This document shows positions 32,505 to 43,943 of a stretch of DNA of 64,000 nt, piece after piece. Location of the stretch: the NCBI RefSeq assembly GCF_027595985.1, contig NC_073304.1, positions 146,003,246-146,067,245 of the forward strand. The letters run 5' to 3'. Within the stretch, counting starts at the first letter, position 1, and each line of letters starts with the position of its first letter. Both the position numbers and the translations under genes were made by a program. Under the pieces are notes generated by a model, which saw only the letters and a program-made list of their open reading frames with translations, was not told where the DNA came from and searched no databases. The stretch is from Sorex araneus (taxonomy: Eukaryota > Chordata > Mammalia > Eulipotyphla > Soricidae).

Positions 32505-32682
32505 CTTTTGGGTGTGTGTTTGGGCCATACCCGACAGTGCTCTGGGCTTACTCCTGGCTACGTAGTCAGGGATCACTCCTGGCAGGGCTCAGGGGACTCT
32601 ATGTGGTGCTGGAGACTGAACCCGGGTCAGCTGTGTGCAAAGCAAATTCCTACCCACTGTACTTTTGTTCTTGTCCCAGTTT
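32505..32682 (-). mobile_element. SOR-type SINE
   Basis: It reads GGGCCATACCCGACAGTGC and GGGATCACTCCTGGCAGGG, with head remnant CCTACCCACTGTACTTTTG. Confidence 0.78.
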
Positions 32683-32689
32683 GTGCTAA

Positions 32690-34265
32690 ACTATAATACT
32701 GCTTTTGCTAATGATGTATATGCAAACATGTATGTACATATACTATAAATATATTCATAGATTTGTAACATACAGACATATTCTTGTCTCTTTTTTTATG
32801 ATGAAAACACTTTTTTCTACCAACCTCATAGACAGTAACTACTAATTATAGAGGAAACAGGGAACGATGATTATATCAAACAATGGAGAGCAGAGAACAC
32901 AACAGGCAACCAGGAATTCTGTGGATTGTGTAGACCAGAAGTGATGGTGAGATGATCAGAGAGGACTAGTTAAGGATTCCCTATTCTGATAATTAGCTTA
33001 ATTGTTTCATGCACACAACTGGTTCATTTCTTTGAGAATTGTAGGAAGCAAATAGATATAGCAAAGCACAAAAGTCAGGGATTGGTAAAAGTCTAGACCC
33101 TAAAGTTTCTCAAAGCCTCGTCTTATTTTTGCAGCCCAAGCCAAATACCAAAGATAAGGTGGCCAGGAAGGGAGAAGGACCCATAGGAAATCGAGCTGTT
33201 CTAGATTTGGCTTTACCTCTACTGAAACATCAGTCAAATGAGAGAGATGGATGGTGAAGGGTTGAGAAAACACTTTTTTGGCAACTCACCAGCAGGAAGA
33301 TGGAAGTTCAAAGCAATCATTTTGTCTTCATTTTCACAAGCAATATTATAGGAATAGAAAACATGGAACTACTTTTTTTAAGAAGGATGGGCTACAAACT
33401 GGTAGGTGCCAAGGTAATAAAGTCACTCTGGTGATCTTCTGAGGCATCCTTTTTATTCACTATCTTATCCTTTGAGAAAAGATAGGGGGCACATTTCCCA
33501 CATTTTGATCTCTGTGGGTTCTGTATAATCTTCTGGTTTTTAAGACTGAATTCAACTCTTAATGTCTTGATTTGGCTTCAGTGCTAGACTGGAGAGCACA
33601 CCTGATCAGAACCACCAGACACTGAGTGAAGATAATGGGAAACAGAGACCTGTGTCAGGCTGACTTCTCGCCATTACACCTGTCTCCATCATTCATCCTT
33701 TCTTGATGCAAAGGAAAGAAGCAACCTTTCCCATAAGGCTTGTGTGTTGAAGGCTTCATATGTCTCCTCCTGCTCTTCTGTTTCATTCTCTCTTTTCTGG
33801 TGGATCTCCACTTATTCCTGTGTTTCACTCTCTCCTTCTACCCTGAGCCTCACTCTAGCTCCTGATTTTTCTCTTCCTGTTAAAAAGAATAGTACTTACT
33901 TCTTTAATTCTTCTCACATTTTACTTCAACACATAGTACAATCTGTTTTTTTCTTTCACTCATCTGAATATGCTTTAATAAAGTCCCCAATAATTTTCAA
34001 TTTGCTAAATCCAGTGAAGACTTCAGTTATTATCTAACTGGATTGTCTATAGCTTTTGACATTCACAGCTTGGTTCTTGAAATGTTTCTTCTTTGGTTGC
34101 TGAGACTCATTTTCTGATTTTCCTCCTAGTAACCTTTGCTTTTCTTTCTCCCTGCAGGGTACTACTATTTTCATTTGGCTCTTCAAAGTCACTGTTGTCC
34201 GGAGTCCTCAACACTTTGAAGTTAATTTTCACAGGGTCTTCCCATTTGTTCTGAGGATCTGGGGC
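32690..34265. other. No gene recognised
   Basis: This is AT-rich intergenic DNA. The 97-residue frame at 33744-34037 is Ser/Phe-rich, with no motif or splice context to support it. Confidence 0.45.
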
Positions 34266-34639
34266 CCATTTGCAGTGGTGCTTAACCTGCAGTGAGGTCT
34301 GATTGTTCAGTGTGAAGCAGAGCTGCTCAGACCCAGCATAGCTTGGGGATCATGCAATTCGTGGGATCAAAGTCAGGATCTTTCACATGCAGGGAATATA
34401 CACTAGGCCTTTGAGCTATCTCCCAAGACCATTATTATTTTTTAAAAAACGTTTTGCCTCCACTTTCATTGATCATTGTGGAATTTTTAATTGATACCTA
34501 GAAAGCGAGTCCATATGTTATCTGGGGCTTTCATCTATGTTATGATTACGTGCATTACACCTCTGAAATTATTCCGTCTGTCCCCATTACTACTGCTTTA
34601 GTTTAAGATCTTATTATACTTTGTTAGGAACCCTAAATA

Positions 34640-34690
34640 ATGCCCCTATTTCCAATCTACTCATAATGCCCCTATTTCCAATCTACTCCC
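34640..34690 (+). repeat. Tandem duplication of a ~27-bp unit
   Basis: ATAATGCCCCTATTTCCAAT plus CTACTC occurs twice head to tail. Confidence 0.85.
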
Positions 34691-34728
34691 TAGGATCCTG
34701 CTAGTGATATTTCAAAAGTTCCAATTTG

Positions 34729-34900
34729 GGAGCTGGAGCAATAGCACAGCAGGTAGGGTGTTTGCCTTGCACGCAGCCAACCTGGGTTTAATTCCCAGCA
34801 TCCCATATGGTCTCCTGAGTATATGGGAGTAACTCCTGAGTGCAGAGCCAGGAGTAACCCCTGTGCAGAGCCAGGTGTAACCTCCCCAAAAAATAAGCTC
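34729..34900 (+). mobile_element. SOR SINE
   Basis: It has a clear head and B box (GGGTTTAATTCCCAGC). The body is short, with a GTGCAGAGCCAGG repeat in place of the usual GCATCGCTGG. Confidence 0.85.
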
Positions 34901-35112
34901 CAATTTGGTTAACTCAGTAGTAACTTCACTTATTCATTAAGGATCCTTTAAGTAAGTGGAATATATCACCCATGAATGTATTCATAGTTCATTCTAAATT
35001 TAGTTGTTCCATGAAGACGGGCGGTCTCTACTATGCACCAAGAGAATCATGTGTTAGACAAGCAAAAATTCTGTTCTCATAGAAATGATCTTTGAGGGGG
35101 CTTCCCCTGACT

Positions 35113-35990
35113 CTACCCTGCCAGCTCAAGCTAACCTCATCGATTTGCTTGAGCTGGTGCCAGCAATATCTCCATTCATCCCTGTCGCGTGCTAGTGTAG
35201 CCCAATGGCATCTGTTTGCTCCAGGAGCACAAAGAGCATCAAACCATTTTAGCAGCCTCTCCTTACTCATCCCTCCCAATGCTGCCACACTGGGAGCTCT
35301 TTCCAGGTCAGGGGAATGAGGCCCATTATTGTTAATGTTTTTGGCATATTGAATATGCTACGGGTAGCTTGCCAGGCTCTGCCGTACAGGTGGGATACTA
35401 GAGGTAGCTTGCTGGGCTCTCTAAGAGGGACGGAGGCTCCAGGAGATTCTGTGTCGCTCTCTTCCAGGAGCTTTGTTTTATAGTCTCTGGATCTTGGCCA
35501 TTGATGAGATTACATGGCACAGGGGGCCAGTGTGCGGGTGTGACTGCCAAGCTACTGGAAAATGGGGGATTTGGTGGAGGACACCCAGTCCCGATTTGAG
35601 CAGGCTTGGAGATCTCAGCCACGGGTTCTGCATACCTGGGTTCCTCTGTTGGTTCCTTCATGTGTGAGACTTGTCCGAGCATGCGGAGAGTGGCCTTGAG
35701 CATGGCTATGGCTGGGTTCTGGAACTTTTCAATTGCCAGGGTTCTGTTGGGGTGGGGCGGGAAACTCAACCTGCCCCCTCCTCCAAGGGGGCCCCAGTGA
35801 AGACAGCCTAGTGCGGGGGCAGGAGGTTCTCACCAAGATATAATCTGCTGAAAATATGGGTATGCGGGTTTTGTGACTGAAATCTCCAGGCTGTCTTGGA
35901 GTTCGGATGGACTACCTTCCCCCACTTTCAAAGCACTGGCAGTCACTCCACAAACCAACTCCAGCGCCACCATGTAAGCTCTACCACCAG
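35113..35990 (-). mobile_element. Internally deleted RTE-clade derivative
   Basis: Reading minus to plus coordinates, it has the RTE 3' tail, about 150 bp of the RTE C-terminal coding end (WATLARDRDEWR), then a jump at about 35252 to RTE 5'UTR sequence (GCCTCTCCTTACTCATC, CTACGGGTAGCTTGCC), then further 5'UTR (GTTTTATAGTCTCTGG, CCTGGGTTCCTC). The endonuclease and reverse transcriptase are absent. Confidence 0.75.
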
Positions 35991-35997
35991 CCTTGTT

Positions 35998-36022
35998 TCA
36001 TCATCATCATCATCATCATCAT
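35998..36022 (+). repeat. (CAT)n, probable 3' tail of the next RTE derivative
   Basis: Eight CAT units directly adjoin the 3' end of the minus-strand element at 36023. On its strand this is (ATG)n. RTE elements usually end in short tandem repeats, not poly(A). Confidence 0.85.
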
Positions 36023-36780
36023 TCCGTTGATCGTGGATTTTCTCGAGCAGTCTCAGTAATGTCTCCACTAGTCTTAGCCCTGAGATTTTAGAAGCCTCTC
36101 TTTACTTGTCCTTCCCAATGGTGCCACATTGAAGTCTCTTTCAGGGTAGGGAATGAGACCCATCATTGTTAACTAATTTTGGCATATGAATACACCACGG
36201 GGAGTTTTCCAGGCTCTCCCAAGTAGGCAAGAAACTCTCGGTAGCTTGCCAGGTTCTCCGAGAAGGAGAACTAGGCTATAAGATGTTGGGAGCTTGGTTT
36301 TATAGTCTCTAGATGTTGGCTGTTGGTGGGATTACACGGCGCCAGGGGCAGTTTCTGGGTGTGACCACCTAGCTACTGAAAAATGGGGGATCTAGGCAGA
36401 AGAGGCCTAGTCCCGATCCGAGCAGGCTTGGAGATCTCAGCTCTGGTTCCCACACACCTGGGTTCCTCTGCCAGTACCTTCATGTGTGAGGCTCATCCGA
36501 ACATGTGGAGAGGGGCCTTGAGCATGGCTATGGCTGGGTTCCAGATGTCTTTGGCTGAGGGAGCTCTGCTTGGGGCAGGGAGGAAAATTCCCTCGGAGGG
36601 GCCCTGGTGAAGACAGCTAGGCGCGGGGGCAAGAGACTCTGTGTTGCTGTCTTCTAGGAGCTTGATTTTATAGTCTCTGAATGTTGGCTGTTGGTGGGAT
36701 TACACGGTGTTGGGGGCAGTTTCTGGGTGTGACCGCCTAGCTGCTGGAAAATGGGGGATCTGGGCGGAAGAGGCCCAGTC
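36023..36780 (-). mobile_element. Internally deleted RTE-clade derivative with (ATG)n tail
   Basis: The tail CGTTGATCGTGGATTTTCTC and a short RTE 3' segment join RTE 5'UTR sequence (CCTGAGATTTTAGAAGCC). The CTCTCGGTAGCTTGCCAGG block and a long upstream 5'UTR follow. Part of the upstream unit repeats at about 36300-36400 and 36660-36770. Confidence 0.72.
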
Positions 36781-36849
36781 TTCAGAGACCCATAATCTCA
36801 AAAGAGATCAAAAGCCACAGTTAATCTCAGAACAGCGCATGGCTGAACA

Positions 36850-37490
36850 GACTGAGGTAAAGCAGACTGTCATGACCCAAAGAGAAGTGACTGGATAAGG
36901 ACCCTGCTAGGGTTAGGAAGGACTAATCTGGCCTGAGGACTGTAGTCTGTGATCTATAGTGAGATATTCCCAGGAGAGCCACCCCTTAAACTTAATATAT
37001 CTCTTACTGTGGCCATACAAAGTGACTAGAAAGATTATTAAGAAGGAAATTTAAGGTGACTGTTTAAATGGTTATGGACTAAGGAAAGGGGAAATACGGC
37101 CTTAGATGAAATGTTGCCCTTGAGCAGATCTCCTAGCAGGATGAGATCTTTGTCTTAGAAGAGTTTCCTTGGAAGGAAGGGCTTTACATGTGTTGATTGT
37201 CCTGTCTCACCTAGGTGTAGTTGCTACCCCCAATGCTTGGAGGTTGAGGCTGTGAGATGGTGCGGGGAGAATAGCATGAGAGGAGGAGGAGACAAGAGTG
37301 AGGTGCAATGTGAGACAGCAGTGGGGTACTCAGTGAGACAGGAATAGGCATGCAAGGAGGATGGAGTAAAAGGTGGTACTGAGATTGGAATAAATGGTGA
37401 CTGATCACCTGGCAGCCCTGTTCCCTTCTTCATGTGCCTTTGGCAGTGGCTGCAAATGGGTAGGGAAGTGTCTCAATGGCCACTGAACAC
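36850..37490 (+). mobile_element. LTR-like element with AATAAA at 37389
   Basis: It shares order and sequence with 17.5-18.1 kb (GACCCTGCTAGGGTTAGGAA, CTCTTACTGTGGCCATAC, purine-rich block, AATAAA, GTGACTGATCA). Confidence 0.6.
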
Positions 37491-37651
37491 ACATGGTGGG
37501 AGAGAGCCCACGCCACTCATTTATTTTGTGATCACACAGTGATCTATGATTATACTTCTAGTCATAAACCTTACAACCCTTTTACCCAATATTCCAAGCG
37601 CCCACAATGTGCTTCTCATGATATACTGTGATGGCTTCTAATAAGTGTTTT

Positions 37652-37818
37652 CTTAAATTTTTTGTTTCTGAGTCACACCTGGTGATACTCAGGATACTTT
37701 TGGCCCTGTGCTCAGGCATCACTCCTGGTGGGATCTAGAACCAAGAGATAGAACTGGGGTCGGCTGCACGCAAGGCAAGTGCCCTACTCACTGTACTATG
37801 GCTCTAACTCCTGGGAGT
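37652..37818 (-). mobile_element. SOR-type SINE
   Basis: It reads GAGTCACACCTGGTGATACT, then GGCATCACTCCTGGTGGG and GCACGCAAGGCAAGTGCCC. Confidence 0.78.
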
Positions 37819-37819
37819 T

Positions 37820-38740
37820 TTATATTCTGTATTTCAGTTTTATACTTGTATGATTTTGTCCTCTTTCTTCTCTACAAAGGGTCCTCTCCCACACTTTCCA
37901 CCTCCCTAACTTTGGGCATGCTTGAAACATAGTATGACTTAAGATCTGTTTGGTGAGTGAATAAATGACTCATATTTCATGTCGAGGAAAGCAATCTTTA
38001 CAAGACAAAGGACTGTAGAACTTTGTTTATATCAGATTATTTTGATTTCTCATATTTCAAAGCAAAATTCCTAAAACAGTCTTTAGTGCCATCTAGTGGG
38101 AATATCTGCAATAAAATCTGTAGATAAAGCACGTTAAGCAGATCAGGAAGATTCTGGTTGCTTTTATTACGCTCTGATACTTACATAGAAATTCACTCTG
38201 TTCTGAGATAATTTTAATTGTTACATCTCACAGGTATCAAAAGTGCCTATTTGATAGTGCTGTTCTGAGCAGAACAGCTAGAATGAGCTCTGGAGCTCTT
38301 TCTGTATAGCTGCTTTCAGAAGATCAGACTAACTAAAAGAGTCATGGGTTTCATTATTACTTGACTATCTTGTCCGGAAATTTATCCCCTGTCACCCAGT
38401 GTCCAGGTCAGCTGTGATCCCAGGCATTCTACAGGTGATTCTGCTGCCGCTCCAGGGCCGCCCAGCCTTGGTCTGACGTGCAGAGAAGCTCTTCTCATGC
38501 TACCATACCATATGGTTTCCTTTTTATCGCTTTGTGAATTAATTTTCTATTTTTAATCAAGTAATATATCTCATTATTAGCCATTTAAAAATAAATGACT
38601 TCTGATATGTTAATCAGCTCATTAAAAATTAATATGGGGTTGTCATCTGAGGTCTTCGGAGGAAGGAAAGGGAAAAGTAACCAACAAGATGAATACTGCT
38701 GAGGGGTAGGGCCTCATTTGGAGTATTTACAAAAAATCAG
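37820..38740. other. No gene or repeat recognised
   Basis: This is unique-looking AT-rich intergenic sequence. Confidence 0.45.
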
Positions 38741-38745
38741 GCATG

Positions 38746-38922
38746 GGGCTGGAGCAATAGCACAGCGGGTAGGGCGTTTGCCTTGCACGCGGCCGACCCG
38801 AGTTCGATTCCCAGCATCCCATATGGTCCCCTGAGCACCGCCAGGGGTAATTCCTGAGTGCAGAGCCAAGAGTAACCCCTGTGCATCGCTGGGAGTGACC
38901 CAAAAAGCAAAAAAAAAAAAAA
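38746..38922 (+). mobile_element. SOR SINE, young copy
   Basis: It is nearly consensus from GGGGCTGGAGCAATAGCAC to GTGACCCAAAAAGC and an A run. ATCAGGCAT and ATCAGGTAT flank it as a slightly decayed target duplication. Confidence 0.94.
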
Positions 38923-39064
38923 TCAGGTATCAGACTGGCAAACTTTTCATTAGGAAGTATGTTCAAGAGATTTTTCTAATGATGTACCTAACATACAAAT
39001 AAGGGATATTCTAAAGGATAACAGTTAAAGGATGTTATGGTGGAATGGAGAGATGATAAAAAAA

Positions 39065-39235
39065 TATATATTTTTAGCCACATACAGAAGTGCTCAAAAC
39101 TTATTCTTGGCTCTGTGCCTAGGTATGACTCCCGGTGGTGCTTAGGGGCTGGGACTGGCACGTACGGTGCTTGGAATTGAACCCGGTAGGCCTCACAAGT
39201 CAGCCGTCTTACTTCCAGTACTCTCTCCAGCCCTA
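39065..39235 (-). mobile_element. SOR-type SINE, old
   Basis: It has TTTTAGCCACATACAG, GGTATGACTCCCGGTGG and CTCTCTCCAGCCC. Confidence 0.65.
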
Positions 39236-39299
39236 GAGAAATGAATTTCAAATGATCTACAGCTTAGCTTAATTTTCAGCAATGATTGAAAAACCTTAA

Positions 39300-39480
39300 G
39301 GAGGTCCCTGAGAGACAGTATAGGAACAAGGCACTTGCCTGCGTTTTACCAACCCAAGTTTGACCCCTGGCTTTGCATATTGTCCCCTGAACACCACTAG
39401 GAGTGATCCCTCAGTACAGAACCAGGAATAAGTCTGGAGCAATGTGGGTGTGGCCCCCTAGACAAACAAACAGATAAAAC
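39300..39480 (+). mobile_element. SOR-type SINE, old
   Basis: CTAGGAGTGATCCCTCAGTA and GTGGGTGTGGCCC are followed by an ACAAACAAACAG tail. Confidence 0.65.
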
Positions 39481-39489
39481 TTAATAAAT

Positions 39490-40925
39490 AACAAATTGCA
39501 TTTCCAGCTGTTGGCCCTCAGGAGGAAACCAGGGTGGTTAAGTGACTTGCCTGGGGTCACAGCTAGTGTCTGACAGAGCTGGAATGACAACACAGGCCTC
39601 CTGACTCAGTCGCCATTCTAATCCTCTACACAGTTCTCCCTTCTTTTCGATATCAAGGCTGCAGAACAAGCAGAGCAGGCCCAGCTCTGTCACCAAGGAC
39701 CCTGGCACTGTGTCTAACCAAAAGATAGAAGGCAGCAATCAACCATCCCTTCTACTTTGTAACCAAACACTTCCAGTCTCTTAACAAGTCAGCAGGTATC
39801 AATGCTGCTCTACTCAGGACTTTGAAGTGCTAAAGATAATGGATGCTGAAGATCATTAACGTTGGAAACATCATTACAGTTCTTGATGATAGTAACCCCC
39901 AACTTATAGAAAGGTAAAACCCCTTAGAGTTTGGGTTTATTTTCTTTTAACTTTGTCACTGCAGATCTCACTTGCTGAACCAGAAAGTATTAAAACAAGA
40001 TGATGAAACAATTCAGTGATGATGTTCAAGTAGAAGCAACAGAGTCAGAGGCACAGCAAGGTGTATTTGTGAAGACATAACAAAAGGGTTAATTGCCGCT
40101 GATGTTGCAAAACACAGATGTCACTGTCAATGAATCAGATCTTAAGCCAGAATTACTTCATCTTAAAGCAAAGTGTCACCAAAGGGGATCACTCCTTGAG
40201 GAGGAACTGGGAGATGTAGATAGGATGCATCCAGAACTCCAGAAGAGCTGGGAGATGTGGATAGGAAGTGTCCAGAAGCATCCAGTTTAATCTTACAACA
40301 ATGGATAAACATTCATTGTCTACTAGCTTAATGACTAAAGATCCAAGGTATGCCATATATGCAAAATTACAAAAACTTCAGTACTAAAAGCAACTCTCCC
40401 ATATTTCCAGTTTTTGGGTACATCCAAGGACTCCTCCAAGTAGTACTTACTTTATTGCAGGAAATGCACAGATGACCCATCTCCAAAGCTCTGGTCATCT
40501 TTCAGAGCAAGTGTCTTCTCTAAGCCAGTGAGCAGTTTGGTAACCTGCAAACTCAGCTCTTCCCAGTCAGGTTTCTTACATAATGGTCAGTTCTATTCAA
40601 GAAACTACATAGCCTAATGAGGCTTCAATGTAAGTTCTGCTGCTGCTGCTGTCACTACATATAAGATTGTAGGACCTAGTATGTTCCCTGTCCCATGCCA
40701 AACTACAGCTTAACACTATCAGCATTGTCTCAACAGGAGACAGCTGACAGCCACATCAGACATCACCAGGGCATCCTCAGAGGGCTATGCGGTAGGACTT
40801 GGGTGTCTCTGTAGCAAATTGGGGGTAAATGTCACTGGCAGTGTAATGAGGTTCTGTAATATCCTAAGATGACTTAATTATGTGCTTATAGGAATCTGTC
40901 AAGTTCAAGTATTTAAGAATGTAGA
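39490..40925. other. No gene recognised
   Basis: A 65-residue frame at 40093-40290 is Glu/Leu-rich and contains a local ~40-bp duplication (ACTCC/ATCCAGAAG...GGGAGATG). I do not recognise it and see no splice or poly(A) context. Confidence 0.4.
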
Positions 40926-40929
40926 ACTC

Positions 40930-41065
40930 TTTAAAATTCTTTATAATTGAAACACAGTTACAAAGTTGTTCATGATTTGGTTTCAGTTGTATAATGTTCA
41001 AACACCATCCCTTCATTGTAGTGCATTTCCCACCACCAATGTGCCCCTAGTTTCCCTCCTGTCCC
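40930..41065 (-). mobile_element. L1-type 3'-end fragment
   Basis: ACAGTTACAAAGTTGTTCAT, CAAACACCATCCCTTCA and CCACCACCAATGTGCCC match the recurring 3' end seen at 29.4, 44.7, 53.3 and 62.7 kb. Confidence 0.65.
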
Positions 41066-41165
41066 CAAAATAGAACTCTTTTTGATTTGCACTGATGCTT
41101 TTTAGAGGTTCTTCCCCCAGAACCTCTTCCCCCAGAGCAACGAAGTCACTTAAACATTTAATTCC

Positions 41166-41345
41166 TTGGGGCTGCAGTGATAACACAGCGGGTAGGGCAT
41201 TTGTCCTTGCATGCGACCGACCCAGGTTTGAATCCCAGCATCCCATATGGTCCCCTGAGCACTGCCAGGAGTAATTCCTGAGTGAAGAGCCAGGAGTAAC
41301 CCCTGTGCATCGCTGGATATGACTCAAAAAGCAAAAAACAAAAAC
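41166..41345 (+). mobile_element. SOR SINE with 14-bp target duplication
   Basis: It is well preserved. ACATTTAATTCCTT occurs just before the head and just after the A-rich tail. Confidence 0.94.
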
Positions 41346-41504
41346 AAAAACATTTAATTCCTTCATAATATGAAAGAATAGAGATATGGTTATTCATCGC
41401 ATAAAACTACCTGGTGTGCTTAGAGCCAAATTTACAGAAATTGTCATGGCTGATATTATATACACGTATGTATTTACAGATGTGTACTTTCATTCGTGGT
41501 CTTT

Positions 41505-41655
41505 TATGTTGTTATTCTTAGGCCATACCTGGCAGTGCTCAGAGATCACTACTGGTGGGGGTCAGGGGTCCAAATGGAGTGCTGGGAATTGAACTTGGGT
41601 CCCCAGGTGCATGCAAGTTAAACGTGCCACTAGCTGTACTATTGCTCTGGTTGTG
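41505..41655 (-). mobile_element. SOR-type SINE, shortened
   Basis: It has GGCCATACCTGGCAGTGC and GATCACTACTGGTGGGGG, with head remnant GTACTATTGCTCTGG. Confidence 0.7.
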
Positions 41656-41659
41656 GTCA

Positions 41660-42525
41660 TTTTGAATCATAGTAATCAAGTGAGTAGCTTTAGCACTGTT
41701 AAATTAATTTACATTGCAAGTCTGTCTCAATCATGATCAGATACCGTGTTTCTTAATGTTCTGTAAATTTAAGATTCAGTGTTTTATACAAAAAAATTAA
41801 GTTGGAGCATATTTCCACATAGTCATTATGTTGCCATTATGTTGTTTCATTTTCACATTAAATTGAACCTTTAATTATAAACTAAAAAAAATATGGGTCA
41901 ATGATTTTTGATGACTTTATTTTGTATAGATTTATCTTTCCTATAAGATGTATGGAACAAAAGTGGGTCAGCAAGTAAAAAAAAAACACATTTCAGGATT
42001 GGATTTTATGCTGCATATGGAGATAATTCTCCTGATTAAAATTAGAGCTGTATCGCAAAATACTCAACTATTCCATTGAGGATTGAATCATAAAGGCACA
42101 TTTAAAATTTGTTTTATTTGGGAAAAGTAGTTATTACAAAAGGGAAGCTGCAAAATATAGAGAACTTCTGCCTCAGTTATTTATTTAAGTGAAAGAATGG
42201 ATAGGAACCAAAGCATAAAAGCAGTCTATGGACAAATCAGGAGCATCTCCAGGTTAATTTCAGGAAGTTGAGTGATAAAAAGGAAAAATGAAAATTTTCA
42301 TCAAGAAGCTAAACTTAGCTTACCGTGGATTCCTATTCCTTCCCCTTTAGTGGAAAAGCATAACTTATTGTCTAAGACCAGTGGCTTCACAACAGAAATA
42401 CCTTTGGACCAGGCTCCTTAAACTTTCCACCCCTTTCACCTGAGAAATTTTTACACCACACAGGATATATTGGCATATGAATAGGTCTACACACCAAACC
42501 ATTATTGATAATAAGCCAAAAATGT
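41660..42525. other. No gene or repeat recognised
   Basis: This is AT-rich unique-looking intergenic sequence. Confidence 0.45.
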
Positions 42526-42529
42526 ATTT

Positions 42530-42680
42530 TATTAAACACCGACTTAAAAGTTGTTTATAATACAGTTATTTTAGCTATTCAGTGTTTCAGCACCAATCCC
42601 ACCACCAGTGTCACCTTCCCTCCACCAGTGTCCCTAGTTTCCTACTCATCCCCCAAGCGTGCTGCCTTAGTAGGTACAAA
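42530..42680 (-). mobile_element. L1-type 3'-end fragment
   Basis: TTCAGCACCAATCCCACCAC and CCTCCACCAGTGTCCCTAG are the inverted polypurine-type 3' region. Confidence 0.6.
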
Positions 42681-42705
42681 ATAATTTACTTTATATTGCT
42701 TGTTA

Positions 42706-42737
42706 CTATATATATATATATGTATATATATATATCA
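42706..42737 (+). repeat. (TA)n microsatellite
   Basis: This is an alternating TATATA run with one G interruption. Confidence 0.9.
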
Positions 42738-43549
42738 CAATGTTGTTACTAAAGTCATTATCTGAGGATTTACCGAGCTGTTAGGCGCTAGTTGAGCCTC
42801 TGTGTTGTTTTCACTCATTGAGCTTAGTAGGCTTCTATGCAACTTTCTCATCTGCTTGCTGTGCTCCTTCTGGACCCTCAGTACTGTGAGATCTGGAGGT
42901 GTCACGTAGCCTCATACCCTCCAGGAGCTGTGAAACTGGAACAATTCAGCAGTTCCATATCTGTGAGATTAGTCGTGAAGCTATGGAACTGGGCAGCTTA
43001 TATGCTGGAGGATTCAGGTATGGGTGGGCCACTCGACCTCTTGGCAAGGCAGGGACTCATACCACCCCCAGAAGGTTCCAGGGACCTCATCCCAGAGATC
43101 AGGCTTACTTGGGATGACTCAACAGTGACAAGATTCAATAAATTTATTTTAAACAAATGTTGAAGATTTCTTCCAAACATTCCCCCCCCCCCACACACAC
43201 ATACACATTCAGTTTAAGAATATTGGGAGCAGTTTTGAATCACATCTAGCTGCCAGAATATCTCAGGGATGGAATGATGCGAATACCTACAAAACAACAG
43301 AAATTATCACCTACACAAACAAAACCCAAACGGCACCCACACACACAAATCAAAGAAAACCCTTCAAACCAAGACAAAAGGTTTGTTGGAACTCACTTGA
43401 ACTGGAAAGGAAGGGGGTTGTAGAAAATTAAATATAATCATATACCTACACCCCTGCTTGGGCTAACAGGATTATGTGAATCCCCATTTTTCTATTTATC
43501 TCCACAAAAGGCATGATTTGTATTCTATAATTGAATATATGCTATATTT

Positions 43550-43670
43550 TTTTCTTTTGATTTTTGGTCACACTTGGCAGGAGCTACTTCTGGCAGTGTG
43601 ATGCTGGGGAATGAGCCAAGGATTTCTGAATACAAAACTTGTGCTCAGCCCATTGATCTCTCTTTTTAAC
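43550..43670 (-). mobile_element. Old SOR-type SINE fragment
   Basis: TTTTTGGTCACACTTGGCAG and GCTACTTCTGGCAGTG suggest a diverged reverse copy. Confidence 0.5.
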
Positions 43671-43943
43671 CCCTAATATATGCCATCTTTTTCTTCTTTG
43701 GTTCCTTTCATTACTTATTTGTCACAAATATGTCAGTTTTCAAGGTTAATTGAAAATATTTTAATTTGGAAAGGGCCCTTTCTTGAAAATTATTTTCACT
43801 AGGTAACCTTCACAGCTTTCTCTCTACTAGCATGAGCCATGTTTAAGAGCAAGGACAGTGATCTATTGAATTCGCTGTGTAGCCACAGTTTCCAGATGCA
43901 TACTTAGCTCATAATTGAGCCCAATATATATTTATTACATGTA

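Noticed and set aside
40093..40290. 65-residue Glu-rich frame as a possible small gene or processed pseudogene
   Set aside because: Not recognised, with a local duplication and no poly(A), splice or promoter context.
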